Assembly (NCBI GenBank): GCA_018817005.1
Contig: JAHIUF010000015.1
Location: forward strand, 1 to 63,312
Reading direction: 5' to 3'
DNA from: Nanobdellota archaeon
Lineage (GTDB): Archaea; Nanobdellota; Nanobdellia; Woesearchaeales; GCA-2686295
DNA length: 63,312 nucleotides
The notes under the pieces are model-generated. The model was not told the origin of the DNA. It made no database searches and saw nothing but the letters and a program-made list of their open reading frames with translations. The translations under genes were made by a program, and so were the position numbers. Each line of letters starts with the position of its first letter. Position 1 is the first letter of the stretch. Of this stretch, positions 24,080 through 33,752 are shown one piece after another.

Positions 24080-26251
24080 TTAACCAAAAATAGGTAACAA
24101 ATCAGAACGATGAGTTACTGAGTAATTCTCATAAGAAGTAAGAGTGCTTAAATCTTTAAAGTCAGACCATTGATCAACATCAGGAACAACCAAATTCAAA
24201 GTTATAACACCAGATTCTAAATTCTCAAGAGAAATATTAACAAAACCACTAGTTGATTCATCAAAAAGAATACCACCGGTAAAAACAGTTGAATTAAAAA
24301 CAATCTCCTCAATAGTTTGACATTCTTGACCCGCAAATAGACCAGCATCATAACACATTTCCTTTTCTGGAAAAACTATTTCTTGACGTGAATAATTATC
24401 ACCAACACCTAAAAGACTGTAAGCCTCAATCTTGTATAATCCACTAACAAGCTCCACGGGAACTCTATCAGAATTAAAACCTAAAACGTTGTACACACTA
24501 ACAAACTCATCATCACTAATGCTTGTTCTCTGCCTTGTAAAAATAATGATAACTGATTCATCATCATCTAAGTACATACTCTGATTTCTAAAAACCCATT
24601 CAAATTCACCCATTGAAATCGGCTCTTTTTTAAGCTCCTTTTTTTGAATCTTCATGTTCAACTCAGAAACTGGTTCAAGAGATAATTGAATCTCTTTTGA
24701 AACACCAACACTTGTTGTTAAAAGCTCCGGAGTTACAAAATAATCTTCTTTCATGCCAGTAACAAGACCATCCATACAAATAGGAAGCTTAGAAACAACT
24801 TTTGCTTCACCATCAGATATTTTTGACTCACCAATAAAAGCCGATTCATCAACACAATCAAAAGAAACCAAAACGTGTTCTAAAGGCAGATTTGATTTCT
24901 TGTCAATCGTTTTGATAGTTATATCTCCTGAAGTCCAATGAAGAGGATTTCCAAATAATGAATCTTCTTCAACGAGTTCAAAAGAAAGATTCAGAGCATC
25001 AGTTGTTATTGGTGCATTATTACGAATATTTACCTCAAAAGCGAATTGTAAAGTGAAACCCTTACCTCCAAAAGCATATTTATCCTCCAAAGTAACAAGC
25101 ATAGGATAAGAAACATCATATGTAAAATCATAAGTTTGCAAAGCCAAAGGAATGATGAAAGTGCTAAAATGAGAATCAGGCATGATAACACCACCATTAC
25201 TAGGAGAGATATCTAAGTAGATAGGCCACCATGGAAGGTATTGAAAATTAATCTTCACTTTAGAAAGTTCATCAGAATCATAATAAATCGAACGACCAAA
25301 CTGTGTAAAAATAGACTGAGAAAACTCATCATCAGAAATATAGCGCATATGTTCTTTTGAACCGAGAATCTGATTGTAAGGAACATATTCTGCTAAAAGA
25401 TTCTGCAAAGCGTCTTTAACTTCTGAATAAATCCAAATTTGTGGCGCTGCAAATTCATAAACAGTAAACCCTGTTGATGGTGGCAAAGGTGAATCATCAC
25501 CCATAGAATTAGTATCAATAATCATGGTTGTAAAATCCTCAAAAGTTCTCGAACCATTATCTAATTCTAATTGCTGCAAAATTTGCATCCCTATTAAGTA
25601 AAGCCTTTTAAAATCCACATCTAAAGTTGTTTGAAAAGAATTCATATCAACAACTTCTCCCTGTGAAATAATTCTTAAAGGCAAAGTCGAACTAATCTTA
25701 ACATCAGTTTCTGAAAAAATAATGTTGGACTCTAAATCACCCAAAACCTCAACACTATATAAATCATTAAAAGGTTTGAAATTATTAAGACATGAGTCAA
25801 TATTTTCATCAAGATAAATCGCGAGCTGAGATTCTATCGATGAAGAAATTTGCCCTTCTAGAACCGGAATGTTTGTTTCAAAAAAACAATCAGTACAGCT
25901 CATGCTACTTTTTAAATGATACCAATAAGGAACATATTCACCCGAGCCAGGAAAAACCTCTAAAGCAGATGACGAAGTTGGCATACCAGGAATTGCATAA
26001 AAACCCTGATTTTCAGGAGCGATGTACCCTCCATGAAACCCAATTTTTTTAAGACCTTCTTTTGCAATTTCAGAAATACAAGTTTCAACATAATTTTTCA
26101 AGGGAACAAACTCTGTCTGAACACTGGTTGTTTCATCTATTGGAGGTAAATTTTTCATACTTATACTTCGCATCATAAGAAGCAATCCAACTAAAACAAT
26201 CATAACTAGTCCTGCAATCACAAATAATGTTATTTGAGCTTTTTTATTCAT
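24080..26251 (-). CDS. Large extracellular protein with pilin-like N-terminus
   Basis: A 723-residue protein beginning MNKKAQITLFVIAGLVMIVL, a basic stretch plus Q-x-T-x-F just before a single hydrophobic helix, resembling archaeal class III (type IV pilin-like) signals. The rest is a beta-rich extracellular region with scattered cysteine pairs (CTDC, CFE, CMDG) and no obvious catalytic motif. The ATG at 26251 begins 5 nt after the stop of the 1327-residue protein, with GAAGG upstream, so the two are one operon and probably act together at the cell surface. Confidence 0.6.
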   Translation of the reverse strand: MNKKAQITLFVIAGLVMIVLVGLLLMMRSISMKNLPPIDETTSVQTEFVPLKNYVETCISEIAKEGLKKIGFHGGYIAPENQGFYAIPGMPTSSSALEVFPGSGEYVPYWYHLKSSMSCTDCFFETNIPVLEGQISSSIESQLAIYLDENIDSCLNNFKPFNDLYSVEVLGDLESNIIFSETDVKISSTLPLRIISQGEVVDMNSFQTTLDVDFKRLYLIGMQILQQLELDNGSRTFEDFTTMIIDTNSMGDDSPLPPSTGFTVYEFAAPQIWIYSEVKDALQNLLAEYVPYNQILGSKEHMRYISDDEFSQSIFTQFGRSIYYDSDELSKVKINFQYLPWWPIYLDISPSNGGVIMPDSHFSTFIIPLALQTYDFTYDVSYPMLVTLEDKYAFGGKGFTLQFAFEVNIRNNAPITTDALNLSFELVEEDSLFGNPLHWTSGDITIKTIDKKSNLPLEHVLVSFDCVDESAFIGESKISDGEAKVVSKLPICMDGLVTGMKEDYFVTPELLTTSVGVSKEIQLSLEPVSELNMKIQKKELKKEPISMGEFEWVFRNQSMYLDDDESVIIIFTRQRTSISDDEFVSVYNVLGFNSDRVPVELVSGLYKIEAYSLLGVGDNYSRQEIVFPEKEMCYDAGLFAGQECQTIEEIVFNSTVFTGGILFDESTSGFVNISLENLESGVITLNLVVPDVDQWSDFKDLSTLTSYENYSVTHRSDLLPIFG

Positions 26252-26255
26252 ATTA

Positions 26256-29200
26256 TTAACCTTCCACAACAATAGTTTGACAAAGTCTATTTCCATTTTC
26301 TAATTCTATTCTATCGAAATAATTATACAAGTCATTATTCAAAAATTCTATGCACACCTTATTATAAACTTGTGTGCTATTATATCTAAGCATACCCGAT
26401 CCGCTGAAAGTAACTTTCTCGCCTTGAAGAAGAGTTACAGCACCGTTTTCAAATCCTCGAACCTCTGAAGTCAAATCCTTTCTAGGGGTGAAAAGCAGCA
26501 CTTTAAACTTTAAACCATCCTTTTTAGCATTGTAAACACCACCAGATATAAAATAATCATAATAACTATAACCACTATCAGTTGCCATTCGCTGGCTTCT
26601 CGTAGCAGTAATATAAGAAGCGCTTGTATAAGATAATGTTCCTTCTTTAATCATAGTAAAAGATGATTGGTCGGCGTTCTTGTCATACTTACCTTGACAA
26701 ATCTGTGTTTCAGGGAAAGCAACCTTGTCAATCGCTTTGTTAGCCTCATTTAAAAGATTAGTAAGCCATGGCATAAAATGAGAATCCTCACCCCTTTTAA
26801 GACCAAATAAATCTTTCATCAAACCCATAGTTTTTCCAATGCCAAGCATACTCTGCCAAGCACCAAAACCAGTCCAAAGAAGCTCGTAATTAGCATCAGT
26901 CTTAAGATTTGCCATGCCTTTATCCATGTCTTGCTTTAATTTTTTATCTTGCTTCTCAAGAGTTTTTATATCTTTATTTAGTTTTTTCAATCTTTCTTTT
27001 GCTTGCTCCTCAGTATACAATTCCGGCTCACCATCCTCATAAATCCAAATTGTGTTATCTCCTTCAGCAATTTGAGATTCAATATCAACTATTTTACCTG
27101 ATTTGGTTGATATGTCTGTGTCTCTATCTGCCTTACCATTATAATAAGCATCTTGCGCATCAGCATAAGCTATCATAGAAGTAGAAAGGTCAGGATATTC
27201 TTTAGCAAAGTCTCTTATCAATTTACTTTGAGTTCTTGTTGCTTCTTCATAACCATTTTCTCTCACAACTTTTGCTTTTTCAAAATTAGGTTTTCCATTC
27301 TTAAAAAGACCTAAATCAGCATACCAGCCATATTCATCTTCTTTATCAACATTTATAACAACACTAGAGGGAGTCCCTGAGCCAGTTGATGAATCTGTAC
27401 TATCTGCACCAGTTGTACCTGAAGCAATTTCAAGAGAAGTGGAATCAAAAAACAATGTTTGTGCTAACTCGTCACCAGAAGTGCCTGCAGGAATCTGTGG
27501 AGGAATTATTTCTCCTGTATCAAGATTAGTACTGGGTCTAGAAGCTAAGTAATCAGCGATAATTATTGACTTGGATATGTCATTAAATTCTTTATTAATT
27601 TCTGAAGCAGTTCCTTTATACTCTGCTCCTCCGCTGCCATCATCATAGAATATGTAAACATCGTTAGAATATATATTTCCATCATTAGTTGTTCCTCGAC
27701 CTGTAGCGCCAACTTCTGCTGAGAAGCTTAAGCCTTTCATTCCTGATGCATCGTTGAATGTGCACATTCCGTCTTTGCAGGTTCCGATTACTGCTCCTGC
27801 ATCATTTTTTATGTCTTGTTGGAAATCTACGAGGTCTGGTTGTGTTGACATACCTTGCCAGTATTGAGTTCTTGGATCGATTGCAGTGATTACTTGTTCA
27901 CAATAATTATCTATTCCAGGATCTACCAGTCCTCTTGGGTCTATCATATCACCTATTATGCTCCAAACCCTAGTTATGGATGTTATTCCTGCAAGTGCGT
28001 TGCATGTTCCTTTTACTGCATGTTCTATTGGTGTTATTCCTGGTAGTAATTTACAGCCAACTGAAACTCCCGCTGTTGTTAAAAATGTTACTGGGTCGCT
28101 AAAGATTCCTTTTATCGTGTTTCCAAGGTCTCTTATGAGAGAATAAAAAGGAATAATACTAAATATGCCGCCCAAAGTATGCACACATTCTGCGTAGTGC
28201 TTGTCTGCTTTACATTGGCTTGGTGATGAACCCATATAACCTGTTCCTTCACTTAAGCATCTTGCATAGTTGCATTCTATTGCCATGCTTGTTTGTCTGT
28301 GCACAATTATTGCTGGTAAGCAAAAACTAGCAATTGCCATTGCCTTACTGTTATAGGGATTAAATGCTTGTTTGACATCATTATAACCCGCAAGTTTTGC
28401 TGCAAAATCCACGCCAGGAATTTGTCCCATTAAATTAGAAAGCCACATTTGCCAATCAGCTGTACAGGTAAAAGCTTCACATATTGGAAGAACAAATTTT
28501 TGAACTGCAACATTATCTCCTAAAACACCTGTTGCACTGCTTACTTGCCCTAAAGAGAATGGCACATATGATAATGATGGAACAGCTGCAAGTCCTGCTG
28601 TCGCTGTTTCAGCAACGCCTGTTGCTTCTGATAATCCTTTTATTCCAGTAACAATTTGACACCCAAAATATATTTTTCCAAAAGTATCCTGTAGTTTTGA
28701 TATCCAGTCTCTGTCTTTTTGTATGTTTACTTCTGCTTTCACTATTTCTTCTCTTATTCTTTGACTCATTGATTTGATTGCGTCAAAATCTATTTCTATG
28801 AAGAAGTCTTGTGTTTCATAAATCGTGTTTACAAAGTCTCCTCTTTTAGTAAGTATGTTTACACTGCAGTTATATTTGGCTTTTGTCAGATTTTCGTATC
28901 TGTGACCGGCCATTTGAGCCATTTCTGCTGTCAAATAAATCTTGTCTTGTGAAAAGTATAAAATGTTTGGATCTTTAATATCCGAGTCATCACCAAGTAT
29001 TCCTTTACATTCAAATGAGTTTTCTTCAACATCAATTATTTCTGAACTTTCTTTTCCTGGTTGTGGTTTTAAATCAAGGTTCACAAATATTTTTCTTGGA
29101 AATACAAGATTGTCTTTGTTTACTTTTTTTGGACTTTGCTGTATACTTTCTATGACCCAATTATCTGGTGTTATGTCTTCATCTGCTCCGTAGATTTGTA

Positions 29201-30239
29201 TTGTTTCAGTTATTTTTTCTTCGTTTCCTGCAAAGTCTTTGAGTGTGAATTTGAGCTCTGCAACGTATGGTTCTGTACCGTCCACATTTGTTGAGAATTC
29301 ACATCGCCAGTTATCACCATTTTTCAAACATTCTTTTTCTGTTTTTCCCCCTCCAACTCCTGAAAAGTTTACTTCTACTTTAGGTGTTGAAGTATCATCA
29401 TAAACATCTACGATTACTGACATCGTATCGCCGACTTTTATAACTTCAAAGCCTGTTGAACCAGACATGATTGTAATGCTTAATTTCTCTGGAGGTTCTG
29501 AGTCGCATATAAGATTATTTTCAATCATTCCTTCTGTTATTGCATTTCCAGCATCGTCTTGACTTGGAATACGGTTCATTCCTGCGAGTGATACTTTTAT
29601 TTCTTCTCCTGATTCACAAGTTACACGTATTGTTTTTACACATTCTAAGCCTTCACAATCATCAACTGTATATACAACTCTGCTTTTGCTCATTTGAAAG
29701 AATATCAGACCTTTCTCAAAAGTCGCTTTTGAATCTAATAATTTGATTTTTAAATCAGTTATTTTTCTTGATGGAATGTAGCAAACATCGCCTTTGCAGG
29801 TGTTTGTTCCTATGAATTCAACTGTTGGTTTTGTATTGTCTATTTCAAAGTTGTTTTCTATAGTATTTTCAGTCATAGTTCCAGTATTATCTTCTAGTTT
29901 GAAAGTGATGTGTGCAGTTCCTTTATTTAGCCACAACATAATATTTTCTGCGAAACATGTGTATTCTTTACTTGTTTCGTTATAATCGCAGTTCTCTATA
30001 GGTACAGGATAATTTTTGTAAAACCTGTATTTGGGGTTATAGTTTATATCTGATAAATCAACAATTATCCTTGTTAGGTTTTCTCCTGTTACTTTAAACC
30101 CCATTGTACTAACAACAGGATTGTATGATACTGCGCTTATTGGCTCTCCGTATGTATAGAAGACGACGTTTTCTACTTGTAGTCCAAAAACAAGGTTTAT
30201 TGACAAAAGTGTTATTAGCAGGAGCCAAATTCTTCTCAA
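26256..30239 (-). CDS. Giant secreted/cell-surface protein (1327 aa)
   Basis: Starts with a signal peptide (MRRIWLLLITLLSINLVFG). The first 500 residues contain Ig-like beta segments (IDNTKPTVEFIG, TAHITFKLED and LKFTLKDFAGNEEKI strands) with disulfide-type cysteine pairs. The middle (about 540-800) has hydrophobic stretches and many cysteines (CTADWQMWL, CLPAIIVHRQT, CKADKHYAEC). A coiled coil follows at about 1040-1100, then a beta-rich C-terminus. The start is TTG, with AGAGG about 10 nt upstream and a TATA box (CTATTTATAAG) near 30274-30284. This looks like a DPANN cell-surface or attachment protein; no specific family is recognised. Confidence 0.6.
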   Translation of the reverse strand: MRRIWLLLITLLSINLVFGLQVENVVFYTYGEPISAVSYNPVVSTMGFKVTGENLTRIIVDLSDINYNPKYRFYKNYPVPIENCDYNETSKEYTCFAENIMLWLNKGTAHITFKLEDNTGTMTENTIENNFEIDNTKPTVEFIGTNTCKGDVCYIPSRKITDLKIKLLDSKATFEKGLIFFQMSKSRVVYTVDDCEGLECVKTIRVTCESGEEIKVSLAGMNRIPSQDDAGNAITEGMIENNLICDSEPPEKLSITIMSGSTGFEVIKVGDTMSVIVDVYDDTSTPKVEVNFSGVGGGKTEKECLKNGDNWRCEFSTNVDGTEPYVAELKFTLKDFAGNEEKITETIQIYGADEDITPDNWVIESIQQSPKKVNKDNLVFPRKIFVNLDLKPQPGKESSEIIDVEENSFECKGILGDDSDIKDPNILYFSQDKIYLTAEMAQMAGHRYENLTKAKYNCSVNILTKRGDFVNTIYETQDFFIEIDFDAIKSMSQRIREEIVKAEVNIQKDRDWISKLQDTFGKIYFGCQIVTGIKGLSEATGVAETATAGLAAVPSLSYVPFSLGQVSSATGVLGDNVAVQKFVLPICEAFTCTADWQMWLSNLMGQIPGVDFAAKLAGYNDVKQAFNPYNSKAMAIASFCLPAIIVHRQTSMAIECNYARCLSEGTGYMGSSPSQCKADKHYAECVHTLGGIFSIIPFYSLIRDLGNTIKGIFSDPVTFLTTAGVSVGCKLLPGITPIEHAVKGTCNALAGITSITRVWSIIGDMIDPRGLVDPGIDNYCEQVITAIDPRTQYWQGMSTQPDLVDFQQDIKNDAGAVIGTCKDGMCTFNDASGMKGLSFSAEVGATGRGTTNDGNIYSNDVYIFYDDGSGGAEYKGTASEINKEFNDISKSIIIADYLASRPSTNLDTGEIIPPQIPAGTSGDELAQTLFFDSTSLEIASGTTGADSTDSSTGSGTPSSVVINVDKEDEYGWYADLGLFKNGKPNFEKAKVVRENGYEEATRTQSKLIRDFAKEYPDLSTSMIAYADAQDAYYNGKADRDTDISTKSGKIVDIESQIAEGDNTIWIYEDGEPELYTEEQAKERLKKLNKDIKTLEKQDKKLKQDMDKGMANLKTDANYELLWTGFGAWQSMLGIGKTMGLMKDLFGLKRGEDSHFMPWLTNLLNEANKAIDKVAFPETQICQGKYDKNADQSSFTMIKEGTLSYTSASYITATRSQRMATDSGYSYYDYFISGGVYNAKKDGLKFKVLLFTPRKDLTSEVRGFENGAVTLLQGEKVTFSGSGMLRYNSTQVYNKVCIEFLNNDLYNYFDRIELENGNRLCQTIVVEG

Positions 30240-30291
30240 TTTACATATCCCTCTTTTTATTTATTGTGCTACACTCTTATAAATAGTTTTC

Positions 30292-30300
30292 TATTAGTTT
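30292..30300. repeat. Target-site duplication, left
   Basis: TATTAGTTT, repeated exactly at 30391-30399 on the other side of the 90-bp MITE. Confidence 0.85.
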
Positions 30301-30390
30301 GGCTCTGTAGAAACCCTATTTTGGTTTCGTCGAGCGATTATTTCACAAACATAGTATATAGTGTCAAAAGCAGAGGGTTTCTACAGAGCC
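30301..30390. mobile_element. 90-bp MITE with perfect 17-bp terminal inverted repeats
   Basis: Termini GGCTCTGTAGAAACCCT (30301-30317) and AGGGTTTCTACAGAGCC (30374-30390) are perfect inverted repeats. The 56-bp interior has no coding capacity. Identical 9-bp flanks show a transposition event that has not decayed. The GGCTCTGT ends resemble those of IS6-type insertion sequences, but the family is inferred from memory only. No parent transposase is in this window. Confidence 0.9.
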
Positions 30391-30399
30391 TATTAGTTT
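30391..30399. repeat. Target-site duplication, right
   Basis: TATTAGTTT, the second copy. It overlaps the stop codon of the small Cys-rich gene (30398-30400). Confidence 0.85.
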
Positions 30400-30583
30400 A
30401 TAAACTCTTATTCAGCATTACTTTGTCGTATATGCTTTTTGCGTGTTCACACGGCTCTTTATCCCAACTACAATTATGTATGCAGCAGCCAAGGTGGACC
30501 ATTCCTCCATGTTGTGCACATAGAACTAGTGAGTCGGAACTTTCGGCAACTCTTTCTTCGCATAGCTTGCATGAGATTGGCAT
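30398..30583 (-). CDS. Small Cys/His-rich zinc-finger-like protein
   Basis: A 61-residue protein (MPISCKLCEERVAESS...) with CxxC near the N-terminus, then LCAQHGGMVHLGCC, CSWDKEPCEHA and a helical tail; spacing suggests one or two zinc sites. ATG 30583 is chosen because a TATA-like GTTTTTATATGG lies about 27 nt upstream. Its stop codon lies inside the target-site duplication of the MITE, which therefore inserted exactly at its 3' end without disrupting it. Confidence 0.65.
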   Translation of the reverse strand: MPISCKLCEERVAESSDSLVLCAQHGGMVHLGCCIHNCSWDKEPCEHAKSIYDKVMLNKSL

Positions 30584-30721
30584 TTTCTTGATTTTTAACA
30601 AGCAAAGACCATATAAAAACATTCTTAACTACTTAAAAATAGTGATTTTAGTAAACATTTTTAAATTAACTAATATTTTCCAATTACAACATTTAATAAA
30701 AAAACAATAAAAGGTGAAAAA

Positions 30722-31612
30722 ATGGCGTTAAACAAAGACCAACTAAACACACAAGCACAACAATTTAGGAACAATCTTCACAATGGAAATAAGATAGAAG
30801 TGCATCAACTCGCAACAGTCAGAGCAAATCTTGCAATGGTTAAAGGATATAATAATCATGGTGAATATCTAAAAGTTATTGAACACGCAGGAAAAGCACT
30901 GGAAGCAATCATAAATTACAATAAACAAACACCTACACAAGATGCCATTGGATTAACTTATTCTAAAATAAAAAACATCTTTGAACCAATAAAACAAGTA
31001 TTAGGTAAATATGGTAAAAAAGGAGAAATAGAATCTTTAATAAAAGAATTTGTAAAAGAACATGATACTTATAAAAAAAGAAGTTCTGGTGCTAGAGAAG
31101 ACGATTTAGAAGAAGAATTAAATTTAAACCTAGATGAACAACAAACATTTCAAACTGACAAGAATCAACCACTAATAACACAAGCATATGACATCATAAA
31201 AAATGATGAAAATAATTCATATACAATTAACTTTTTACAAAAAAAAGGTTTGATGGAAGCACTACCATTATTAATTAATTTTGATCCGTATTCATTAATA
31301 GAAAAAACAAGGGAACGAAGCGACTCATTAAAAAACAATCCTATCAGAATACCAGAAGCAAAAAAAATTGAAACTTATCTAACAGAGATTATAACAAACG
31401 AATACTCCTCACCTAGAAGCAAAAATCAAGAGTTAATAAATAAAACCAAAGAAGAACTAGATTTGTTAGAAAAGAGAGCAGAATCCGCAATAAAAGACTC
31501 CTATGCATTCGCAGGATGGTTTTTAGGAGTTGTTGCAGGCATTGGTGAAACATTCAACCAAGAAGATTTTACAAGTTACATTGGAAAGATAGTTTCTGAT
31601 ATGCAAAAATAA
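30722..31612 (+). CDS. Unknown helical protein
   Basis: A 296-residue protein (MALNKDQLNTQAQQFRNNL...) with helical repeats in the first 120 residues, an acidic low-complexity patch (EEELNLNLDEQQ) and a helical C-terminal part ending in a weakly hydrophobic helix (AGWFLGVVAGIGE). Start supported by GGTG 5-6 nt before the ATG. Convergent with metG, 5 bp apart. Not recognised. Confidence 0.6.
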   Translation: MALNKDQLNTQAQQFRNNLHNGNKIEVHQLATVRANLAMVKGYNNHGEYLKVIEHAGKALEAIINYNKQTPTQDAIGLTYSKIKNIFEPIKQVLGKYGKKGEIESLIKEFVKEHDTYKKRSSGAREDDLEEELNLNLDEQQTFQTDKNQPLITQAYDIIKNDENNSYTINFLQKKGLMEALPLLINFDPYSLIEKTRERSDSLKNNPIRIPEAKKIETYLTEIITNEYSSPRSKNQELINKTKEELDLLEKRAESAIKDSYAFAGWFLGVVAGIGETFNQEDFTSYIGKIVSDMQK

Positions 31613-31617
31613 GTTTT

Positions 31618-33726
31618 TTAACTTATTTTTCCTTTTATTTTTTTATCTACTAGAACTTTTTCTTCGCCTGCAAACAAAACTTTGTCTTCGAAAAAGACAC
31701 CACTTTCCTTTGAAACCAAAGACACTTCCAAGAATTCTTTAAAAGAAATTATTGTTTCACAAGGCTTTGAACCATCAATTGTAACTGTTGTTCCGGGTTC
31801 TGATTTTTCAACAAATAAAACACCAACACTTCCTTTTCCCTCATCACTTGCTGCAAGAAGCATTCCTTCAGATGTTTCACCTCGAAGCTTTGCAGGCTCA
31901 AGATTTGATACAATAACTATTTTTTTACCTAAGAGTTTCTCTGAACTATAATATGATCTGAGACCTGCAACTAGTTGTCGTTGTTCAGACCCTAAATCAA
32001 TTTTCATAACATAAAGTTTATCTGCGTTTGGATGATCTTTTACTTCCAATATCTTTGCAACTTTTAAATTAAGCTTTAAGAACTTGTCTTCTTCCATTTT
32101 TACACCGCCTTTTTCCTCTGAAATTATCGAGTCAATTTTTTTGTATATTATCTCAGCATCGTTTATCTTGTGTTTTTTCAAATCAAAATTTAAATCGTTA
32201 AATGAGAGGTTTGAAAGATTAAGTTGTTTCTCAATTGTGCCTGCAAAAATGGGCATTATTGGTTTTAACAAAATAACGATGTTCTTCACGAGGTTTATAC
32301 ATAATGATAATACTTCATGAGCTTTTTTTGAATCTTTTTTTATTAGCACCCAAGGCTCTTTTTCCTGAAAATACCTGTTACCTTCGGAACTTATTTGAAG
32401 AATGTTTTGTACGGCTTTTCGAAGCTCATATTTTTCAAATAATTCCGTTGTTTCAGAGAACAATTTTTCTAATTTTTTTGTAAACTTATCGTCTTTAAAA
32501 GTAATTATTTCTGAATCAAAGTTTCTGTTTAAAAAAGAAAGTGTCCGATACACAAAATTTGCAATATTTGAAACAATTTCATTATTAACTCTCGCAACGA
32601 AATCATCGAGATCCAAATCAATATCAGTCATGGTTTTTGAAAGGCTTCCTGCATAGTAAAATCTTAAAAATTCGGGGTCTGCAAGTTTTAAAAATTCTCT
32701 TGCCGTAAGAAAAGTTCCCCTGGATTTTGACATTTTCTCTTTGTTTACAGTTAAAAAACCATGAACCAAAATGTTTTCAGGAAGTGTTAGGTCTGCTTCC
32801 ATTAGCATTGCAGGCCAGAATAGCATGTGAAAATAAATTATATCTTTTCCAATAACATGAATTATCTTAGACTTATTCCAATATTGTTCTCCTTTCTTCA
32901 CATCACCGCCAAGATAGTTTGTAAGGCTTGATATATAACAAATTGGCGCATCAAGCCAAACATAGTAATACTTATCAGTTCCAGGAATTTGAAACCCAAA
33001 ATATGGTTTGTCCCTTGAGATACACCAATCTTCAAGTCCTTCTTCAATCCAAGTTAATATTTGGTTTCGTACTTCTTTTTGCAGATTTTTATTTTCCAAA
33101 AGCCATTTTTTAATTTTGTCTGATAAAACACTTAGCTTGAAGAAAAAATGAGTTGATTTTTTTCTTATAGGAGTTCCTTTACAAATAGTGCAGTAAGGTT
33201 TAATGAGATCTATTGTTTTATATGCAGAGTTGCACTTCTCACAAACATCACCATACTGGTCTTCTGCTCCACATTTTGGACATTCCCCTTTGACATATCT
33301 ATCTGGCAAGAATCGTTTGCAATTTTCACAATAGGTTAGTTCCATTTCTTTTTCATAGATTAACCCTTTTTTCTTTAGTCGTTCAAATACTAGGTTTGAA
33401 AAGTACTGATTTTCTTTCGAATTCGTGCTGTAATAAGAATCAAATTTTATATGAAAAGCTGCAAAGTCTTCCTGATGTTCTTTTTGAAATTTTGCAATCA
33501 ACTCTGTTGGTTTTATGCCTAGTTGAGTTGATTTTATTTGGATTGGTGCTCCATGAGTATCATCTGCACAACAATAAATCACATTTTTTCCTGCAAGTTT
33601 TAGAGCTCTAACTATTATGTCCGTTTGTATATATTCTACCAAGTGTCCTATGTGTATGCTGCCATTCGCGTAAGGAAGGGCGCTTGTTACAACAATCTTT
33701 TCTTCTTTCATCTTTTCTTCTTTCAT
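31618..33726 (-). CDS. metG: Methionyl-tRNA synthetase with C-terminal tRNA-binding domain
   Basis: A 702-residue class I aminoacyl-tRNA synthetase that charges tRNA-Met. The HIGH motif is at 25-28 and KMSKS at 331-335; four zinc-ligand pairs (CENC 133, CPKC 149, CEKC 162, CTIC 179) form the two knuckles of archaeal-type MetRS. The anticodon-binding helices follow, and from about 595 an EMAP-like domain (LKVAKILEVKDHPNADKLYV, SNLEPAKLRGETSEGMLLA) binds tRNA. The first ten residues are a perfect tandem repeat MKEEK-MKEEK. A TATA box (CCTTTAAATAC) lies about 25 nt before the first ATG. Confidence 0.95.
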   Translation of the reverse strand: MKEEKMKEEKIVVTSALPYANGSIHIGHLVEYIQTDIIVRALKLAGKNVIYCCADDTHGAPIQIKSTQLGIKPTELIAKFQKEHQEDFAAFHIKFDSYYSTNSKENQYFSNLVFERLKKKGLIYEKEMELTYCENCKRFLPDRYVKGECPKCGAEDQYGDVCEKCNSAYKTIDLIKPYCTICKGTPIRKKSTHFFFKLSVLSDKIKKWLLENKNLQKEVRNQILTWIEEGLEDWCISRDKPYFGFQIPGTDKYYYVWLDAPICYISSLTNYLGGDVKKGEQYWNKSKIIHVIGKDIIYFHMLFWPAMLMEADLTLPENILVHGFLTVNKEKMSKSRGTFLTAREFLKLADPEFLRFYYAGSLSKTMTDIDLDLDDFVARVNNEIVSNIANFVYRTLSFLNRNFDSEIITFKDDKFTKKLEKLFSETTELFEKYELRKAVQNILQISSEGNRYFQEKEPWVLIKKDSKKAHEVLSLCINLVKNIVILLKPIMPIFAGTIEKQLNLSNLSFNDLNFDLKKHKINDAEIIYKKIDSIISEEKGGVKMEEDKFLKLNLKVAKILEVKDHPNADKLYVMKIDLGSEQRQLVAGLRSYYSSEKLLGKKIVIVSNLEPAKLRGETSEGMLLAASDEGKGSVGVLFVEKSEPGTTVTIDGSKPCETIISFKEFLEVSLVSKESGVFFEDKVLFAGEEKVLVDKKIKGKIS

Positions 33727-33752
33727 AATATCTGTTGAGAGAAATAGAGTAT

